NCBI GenBank assembly: GCA_028023455.1
Contig: JAQFVV010006270.1
Location: 3,808,834 to 3,872,833 of the forward strand
Source of the DNA: Epiperipatus broadwayi
Lineage: Eukaryota; Onychophora; Udeonychophora; Euonychophora; Peripatidae
Length of the DNA stretch: 64,000 nt
Direction: 5' to 3'
This document shows positions 58,960 to 64,000 of this stretch, in pieces (the stretch's first letter is position 1; the number at the start of each line of letters is the position of its first letter). Below the pieces are notes generated by a model that saw only the letters and a program-made list of their open reading frames with translations, searched no databases and was not told the origin of the DNA. The position numbers and the translations under genes are program-made.

Positions 58960-59057
58960 TGTTAGCTGAGAGGTCATCGCACCCGCCTTGCAAGCAAGTA
59001 GTTGGTTGCAGACGGGTGTGGGTTCGCATCCCGGCCGATGCTATGACATATAAAAAA
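58960..59057 (+). mobile_element. tRNA-derived SINE (family 1)
   Basis: The tRNA-like head has GTTAGCTGAGAGGTCATCGC and the B box GTGGGTTCGCATCCCGG. It ends GATGCTATGACAT plus an A-run. A short direct repeat AAAGCAGT is at 58952-58959 and 59058-59065. Confidence 0.8.
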
Positions 59058-59065
59058 AAAGCAGT

Positions 59066-60464
59066 AGTATTTATTAGTTAAATGAAAAGTTAATTAAACA
59101 TCATTTGTCTTTTTCTTGATCGATGTTTATTCTCTACCTTTGTACTAAAAAATGATTTATCCTATGCTAACCTATGAATATTTATTTTGCTAATTTATCA
59201 AATATAGTTCATGTTAGTTTTGTACTATATTCTTATTAATCCAAAAATAAAATCAATTTTCCTTAAATGAGATCATTCAAATCTGATTTAAGTTCACTAT
59301 TCTCTTTAGAAAAAAAAACAAATGTTTTTTTTTTAGAATATTTATGGAAATTATTACCATATTAAATTTTAAGCCTATAATTATTCATATATTACATCCT
59401 TTAGAATATTCTTATCTTTGATTTCAAATTCTTATAATTCCTCTTTTTTTTTGCACGACTAGATGTTTTAGCAAAATAATTAAATTTAATTAGTTGCTTG
59501 GGATGTCATGTGATGTTTAAGTGTTTTGCTTGGGCTAGAAATTAATCCAAAACCTTTAGCTCTAAATCTCACAAAGCAGGAAAATCAATTAAAGTAAAAA
59601 TCCAAACATAGCTTATGAAATATAATGCCAAAAATATTTTTTAATAATGTTATATAAATCAGAAGATTCTCTTTGTCTCCCTTCTCTCTCTAGATACGTG
59701 TGTGTATATATATATAATTAGATATTTTCATTAAAATTGTAAATTAAATCCTGATATTCTTATATCAATGCTTAATAGGAAAGTTGACTAGTTTCCTATA
59801 GTCTATTATTAATGCAAATACACATATCTATAATTTTTTAAAGCTTCAGAAAAAGTTTTTTTTTCTTTTTTATTTCACTATTTTTATTAAGTTTCTGCTA
59901 TTTTCATTAATCAGCTTATATCTTACGCTTTATTTATTGTTTATCTTGGTACCATTTGTTAAATGAAGAAATTTTGAAAGAATTTTGAAAAGATTCTCCT
60001 AATCATTTTTCTTAGTAGGAAAACTAAAAAAAGTTTGGAATAAAATTAAAATAAATCACTGGTATGAGTTGTTTTAATATCTTTTTTTTTTTTTATTGAG
60101 AGCTTTTCCTGTTTATCAATTATCAAAGATTTATATACTTGTCTATAATAAAATATTTGTGTTTAATAATAATGGCCCAATGATATCATAGTATGGTGCA
60201 GTGATTGTCAAATTTCAAAACTAAAGGTCCTTGAATCTTCGTTGTATCTGTCACTTCTCATATTTAAATATCATGTGATCTCCCACAATTTTTTTTTAAA
60301 ACAATATCATAATGTCTAAACAGTGAATGCATTTTCAATTTTATATTCTTTTTTTTTTTTTCAATCTTAACTTTCCAGTTCATATTAGACAACATCAACA
60401 AAAACACATAATTATGTTAATCATTAACATCTGTCAACACTTAGACAATTCTAATATCAATAAC
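59066..60464. other. AT-rich stretch with a possible tRNA-like relic
   Basis: 60185-60245 has ATAGTATGGTGCAGTGATTG and GGTCCTTGAATCTTC, which could be worn A and B boxes of a SINE. Otherwise nothing recognisable. Confidence 0.35.
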
Positions 60465-60520
60465 AATCAACAATCTCAACTTGTTGTCAAGGCAACCTTC
60501 TTTTAACAATAAAGATGGAA
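60465..60520 (+). repeat. Relative of the 49.3 kb hairpin
   Basis: ATCAACAATCTCAACTTGTT and GTCAAGGCAACCTTCTTTTA match the arm end and loop of 49301-49393. A TTGTTGT/AACAA pairing is kept. The long outer arm is absent. Confidence 0.5.
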
Positions 60521-61827
60521 CCTCACCTTTATTTATGGTCCAATATATTTATATAGACATTAAAAATTGCAACTTGACCACAGAGATTGAAATTACTAAT
60601 ATAAAGAAGTTGAATATATTTATTCATTCAAGAGAATTAATTTGATCTAATTTTTTTTCTCTGAAATGCCATATATTTAGGAAATTAATGAATATATGTA
60701 CTAAATATGACTTAATTATGTAATATATCATATCCCCGTGTTTCATATTTGATACAATTTTACAATCAGATTTCAATTACGCATGTCATTTAGAAGAGGT
60801 GTGATGAAAAATAGCAACAGAGACTGAATTATATACCAGTTCCACCATAAAAAGAGTAATTTATTTTAAAATCAAAAGTGTCTATCAGTTTAAAAATTAT
60901 TCATCAAAAACAATTAATTCATTTGGAAATGCATTCTTTTAAAAAATATTCTCAAAGTTTGATTGAAATTATTTCAAAATTGGTGATGTTTATAATAATT
61001 ATCTAAACAAATTATTAAAATTTACAATTTGACCTATAATTTCCAATAAATTAAAATTACTCGTCGATCAATTTTAAAATTGGTATCAAAACTAATTAAA
61101 AAATGAATCCACTTTTCTCTGCATTTAAGCTCTTAAATAGATTATATATCAGATAATGATAACTAATGGATAAATTTCAAATCAGCCAAGATGTTACCAA
61201 AAAATTCTCTCTAATTGGCTTATATTACACTTTTACAAGACAGAAATAATTTCTACTCATTTTAATAACCTGTTAAACAATTAATAAAATAAATGACTCA
61301 CCAACTAACTGTTAGGAAAACATGTGCTAGTAACATAATAATGTATTTGGTTATTATTTAGTGCATTTTATTAGTTTGTTTATAAAATTATTAAAATGAA
61401 TAAAAATTATTTCTTCTTTCAAAAGTTTAATGTAAACTGATTTGAGTGGAGTTTCAATAATAAACCAGCTGATTTGAAGTTCGCTGTTAATTATCATTGT
61501 GTAATTTGTGATCCTACTCAAGAGTTTAGATGCAATGGAAAGTGGATTTATTTTTTCATCAGAATATAATTATCCTTATCATCAATTTAGCAATCGCATT
61601 TTTTTTTTATTGATAGAAAAAAAATAATTAATTTTTAAAAAACTTCCTTAAAAATTACAAAAAAATATATATATATTTTTCAAGAATATATCAGTGTGTA
61701 TATTCTAAATGAAGAACTAATCAGTTTACTTATAAACTAGAGGTTATGTTCTTTGATGATTTCAGTTTCAAAAAGTTCCATATATTTTTCCAATTTTGCG
61801 GTATATATTTAAATGTATTACAGTATT
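60521..61827. other. AT-rich non-coding stretch
   Basis: Nothing recognisable. A TA/T-rich run is near 61660-61680. Confidence 0.5.
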
Positions 61828-62142
61828 TATATTTAAATAAATCAATTATTTTATATAGCACGATGTTTTATAAACTGTAATAGTTATACAACATTAATCT
61901 GTGCACATGCGCTTTGCAGATTTTAACTATAAATGACTGAATACAAACACTTCAAACACATGACTGAATACAAACACTTCAAACACATGATAAAGTTTTA
62001 TCATGTGTTTGAAGTGTTTGTATTCAGTCAATTATAGTTAAAATCTGCAAAGCGCATGTGCACAGCTTAATGTTGTATAACTATTACAGTTTATAAAACA
62101 TCGCACTATATAAAATAATTGATTTATTTACATATATTTAAT
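61828..62142. repeat. Large palindrome, arms about 140 bp
   Basis: The centre is at about 61995/61996 (TGATAAAGTTTTATCA). The left arm 61828-61995 pairs with the right arm 61996-62142 almost throughout. It includes GTGCACATGCGCTTTGCAGA and its complement. The left arm has an extra copy of a 28-base unit (TGACTGAATACAAACACTTC and on). The arms meet with almost no spacer, which is unusual for a stable genomic sequence. Confidence 0.9.
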
Positions 62143-62296
62143 TTCAAATAAGAATGACGTATCGTAAATTCTAGTAATTTTCACCAGCGTCATTTATTCA
62201 AGCATGTAAAAGTAATTTAAAGTGATTATTTAATATCTTCACGCTTTCACTTTCAGACACTTAAGATTTGCCCATACAAAAGCGTTTGGGTTCGAA

Positions 62297-62328
62297 AAGA
62301 TAGATGGCCACTTTTGGCCATTCTATCT
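62297..62328. repeat. Small hairpin between palindrome copies
   Basis: AAGATAGATGGCC at 62297-62309 pairs with GGCCATTCTATCTT around a CACTTTT-type loop. Confidence 0.75.
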
Positions 62329-62338
62329 TTTCCCAAAG

Positions 62339-62425
62339 ACTTTATCATGTGTTTGAAGTGTTTGTATTCAGTCATTTATAGTTAAAAATCTGCAAAGCGC
62401 ATGTGCACAGCTTAATGTAGTATTT
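62339..62425 (+). repeat. Third, direct copy of the palindrome arm
   Basis: It repeats 61997-62085 (TTTATCATGTGTTTGAAGTG through GCAAAGCGCATGTGCACAGC) with few changes. Together with the palindrome this gives three arm copies. Confidence 0.85.
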
Positions 62426-62532
62426 ATATTTATAAATAAGAAATTGTCAATTTGCTTGAGGTTTTTTCTTCCCTTTTGAATTTTTTAAAGATTATGTTTA
62501 CAATGTGTGTTCGTAATTTTTTTTATTTTTAA

Positions 62533-62626
62533 GTGTCATAGCATCGGCCAGGATGCGAACCCGCAGCCCGGGCAACTGCCTGCAAGTGCAAGGCAGTCAC
62601 GCTGACCTCTTGACCACCAATGCATG
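62533..62626 (-). mobile_element. tRNA-derived SINE (family 1)
   Basis: On the minus strand: GCATTGGTGGTCAAGAGGTC (head), GCGGGTTCGCATCCTGG (B-box region), GATGCTATGACACTT, then an A-rich tail. It carries a short duplication in the anticodon arm (GCCTTGCACTTGCAGGC). Confidence 0.8.
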
Positions 62627-62917
62627 TTAACATATTTAAAACAGAATAAGCATACATTAAACTAAAAATATCTTTATTCAAGGTATCATAATCATAACTT
62701 TATGAATTAATCTTGCAGAGGTCCCTACTATCGCATTTTATATGCATATTATCGAGGTTATAGTCTCAGTAAATATCACTACGTAATCAATGTGCATTTA
62801 ATAAATTTATAATTACAACTTTAAATTGCTTGTTGTTGTAAAATTTACATAAAGTTAAGTTAAATTTCTTATTTATCCAAATTTATGTGAATGTTAAATA
62901 GGCCTTTTTTTTTTTTT
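62627..62917. other. Non-coding spacer
   Basis: Nothing recognisable. Confidence 0.4.
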
Positions 62918-63064
62918 AGATAAATGGATACTGGCTTCTCTTTTATTTATAGCACATTGGTCTTTGGCTATAATCCATGCCTCCTTAATCTTTCTATAAT
63001 TTCTTTCAATGAATACAATATCCACCAAGGGGAGATCAAATTCATGGCGTGACTGCCGCTCATG
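62918..63064 (-). pseudogene. Penelope-like element, second GIY-YIG-type fragment
   Basis: A 49-codon open stretch on the minus strand: HERQSRHEFDLPLVDIVFIE, then RNYRKIKEAWIIAKDQCAIN, then REASIHLS. It aligns in order with the H-x-x-x-x-x-F-x-W and R-R-x-K-E-A blocks of the fragment at 44.7-45.06 kb and with the usual end of Penelope endonucleases. The YIG part is not present. It ends in an A-run. Short, so moderate confidence. Confidence 0.55.
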
Positions 63065-63666
63065 CTTAAAAATATTGAAGAGTAATTATTGTTTCTTTTT
63101 GCCCTGTGATTTTTTTATTAATGCTGAAAATAACTTATCTGCTACTTTTAATTTCAAAATTAAAACTTTATTTACACATTAGAGTGGATACAAAAGCAAC
63201 CAATGATAGGATAAAATTATGTATACATATAAATGTGGTATGCAAGCCATGTATATAGAAATGTCAAAAGTTGTATTAAATCAATAATTTAGTCTTAAGA
63301 GCAGCATAAGAAACTCATGGTGGTTAATCAATGCAAGTATGAAAGAAACATAAATAAATATAAATAAAATCAAAGATTATATTAATGCCTTAAGGCAGTG
63401 TGTCATGAGCTTAATTATTTAGGAATATAACGTACGTCAAACCTATGTATAAGGTTTGGAAATTCCATTGATTAATGATTATCCTGGCCCAAAGAGTAAC
63501 GAGGATTATAACAATATTTACAAGTTGATATAGGTAAGTTAATTGTCTAGTATGTATGAAAGATCTTCATAGTTAAAGTTAGATTATTCTTAAGTGAAAG
63601 ATGGGATATATTATTTGTTCAGTGGATGGGAGAAAGTTCAAGTTTTAGGCCTAAGAAAAACATGAA
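63065..63666. other. Non-coding, possibly 3' region of the LINE at the edge
   Basis: No gene. It lies downstream of the LINE stop at 63667 on the minus strand and may contain its 3' untranslated part. Confidence 0.4.
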
Positions 63667-64000
63667 TTAGGACTCTAGTCTCAACTGGCTCCAGGTTTGG
63701 TCAATTAGCCAAGGCTGACAAGTTCGTTTATCCTCATCTTTTATCTTGTAGAGGGATTTGAAAAATCGATTAGTCATCGAGTCATCACAGCCATGATCAA
63801 ATATCATGCTACATCTGGCAGTCCAAATTGAAAAGTTAATGAAAGTGGCCAGTCTTATTGTTCCAAATTGACCCTTTTTAATTGATGCATTAAGAGAAAT
63901 GTTAGCTGGGTCATTGCCATTTATCCGGTCTAACGCTATATTACTGAGATAAGTCCACGAATCACATTGATCCAGAATGTGGCCAATTGACTCCTCCTGT
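63667..64000 (-). CDS. LINE ORF2 C-terminus, runs off the window
   Basis: An open minus-strand frame enters at the right edge and ends at a stop, 63667-63669. It gives 110 residues: EESIGHILDQCDSWTYLSNI, then IRLATFINFSIWTARCSMIF near the middle, and SQLRLES at the end. The H-x-x-x-x-C tail motif and the FIN(F/Y)(S/A)IW block match the C-terminus of the LINE relic at 40.75-41.08 kb (DHLVRSC and LSLFINYAIWS), so the two belong to one group. No stop or frameshift occurs in this part, so this copy is better preserved. The upstream domains lie outside the window. Confidence 0.8.
   Translation of the reverse strand, partial: QEESIGHILDQCDSWTYLSNIALDRINGNDPANISLNASIKKGQFGTIRLATFINFSIWTARCSMIFDHGCDDSMTNRFFKSLYKIKDEDKRTCQPWLIDQTWSQLRLES

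Overview
The window looks like gene-poor nuclear DNA of an animal, most likely an invertebrate. It is strongly AT-rich and full of homopolymer runs and short spurious frames. I found no convincing host protein-coding gene, rRNA or functional tRNA. What can be supported is a dense layer of transposable elements of many ages. A lophotrochozoan such as a freshwater snail would fit the mix (mag-like Ty3/gypsy, RTE-like LINE, Penelope-like element, Tigger-like and hAT elements, several tRNA-derived SINEs), but this assignment is an inference and is weak.

Layout. 1-18.8 kb: AT-rich DNA with a GC-richer tRNA-like SINE (2.7 kb), three copies of one RTE-like LINE (2.9-3.4, 10.6-12.0, 13.6-15.15 kb), a 0.7 kb inverted-repeat element (12.1-12.8 kb) and a 1.46 kb Tigger/pogo-like element (15.17-16.63 kb). 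18.8-23.7 kb: a complete Ty3/gypsy LTR retrotransposon with 455-bp LTRs differing at two bases, a 5-bp target duplication, PBS, PPT and gag-pro-RT-RH-IN order, but with its coding region broken by several frameshifts and one stop. 23.7-37.3 kb: mostly non-coding, with isolated hairpins and a first ribozyme-bearing repeat array (30.5-31.9 kb). 37.3-45.2 kb: a nested cluster with an inverted-repeat MITE, a SPIN-like hAT MITE with a perfect 8-bp duplication, SINE copies, a hAT transposase relic that a second LINE appears to split, and a Penelope-like GIY-YIG fragment. 45-64 kb: two more ribozyme-bearing arrays (46.8-48.1 and 56.5-57.15 kb), foldback elements, SINEs with intact target duplications, a long palindrome (61.8-62.1 kb), a second Penelope-like fragment, and the C-terminus of a second LINE running off the right edge.

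Main discovery. A repeat family of about 460-480 bp, present at four loci, carries a motif that folds as a type I hammerhead ribozyme with a very short stem III. At least eight copies are present on both strands and two keep the full core. The outer part of stem I differs between subfamilies by paired changes, which argues for RNA-level structure. The copies sit head-to-tail and then invert, and tRNA-like A/B box sequences lie downstream of the ribozyme. This combination resembles metazoan retrozymes, Schistosoma Sm-alpha repeats or Penelope-element terminal repeats. Two Penelope-type endonuclease fragments in the same window offer a possible source of mobilising enzyme.
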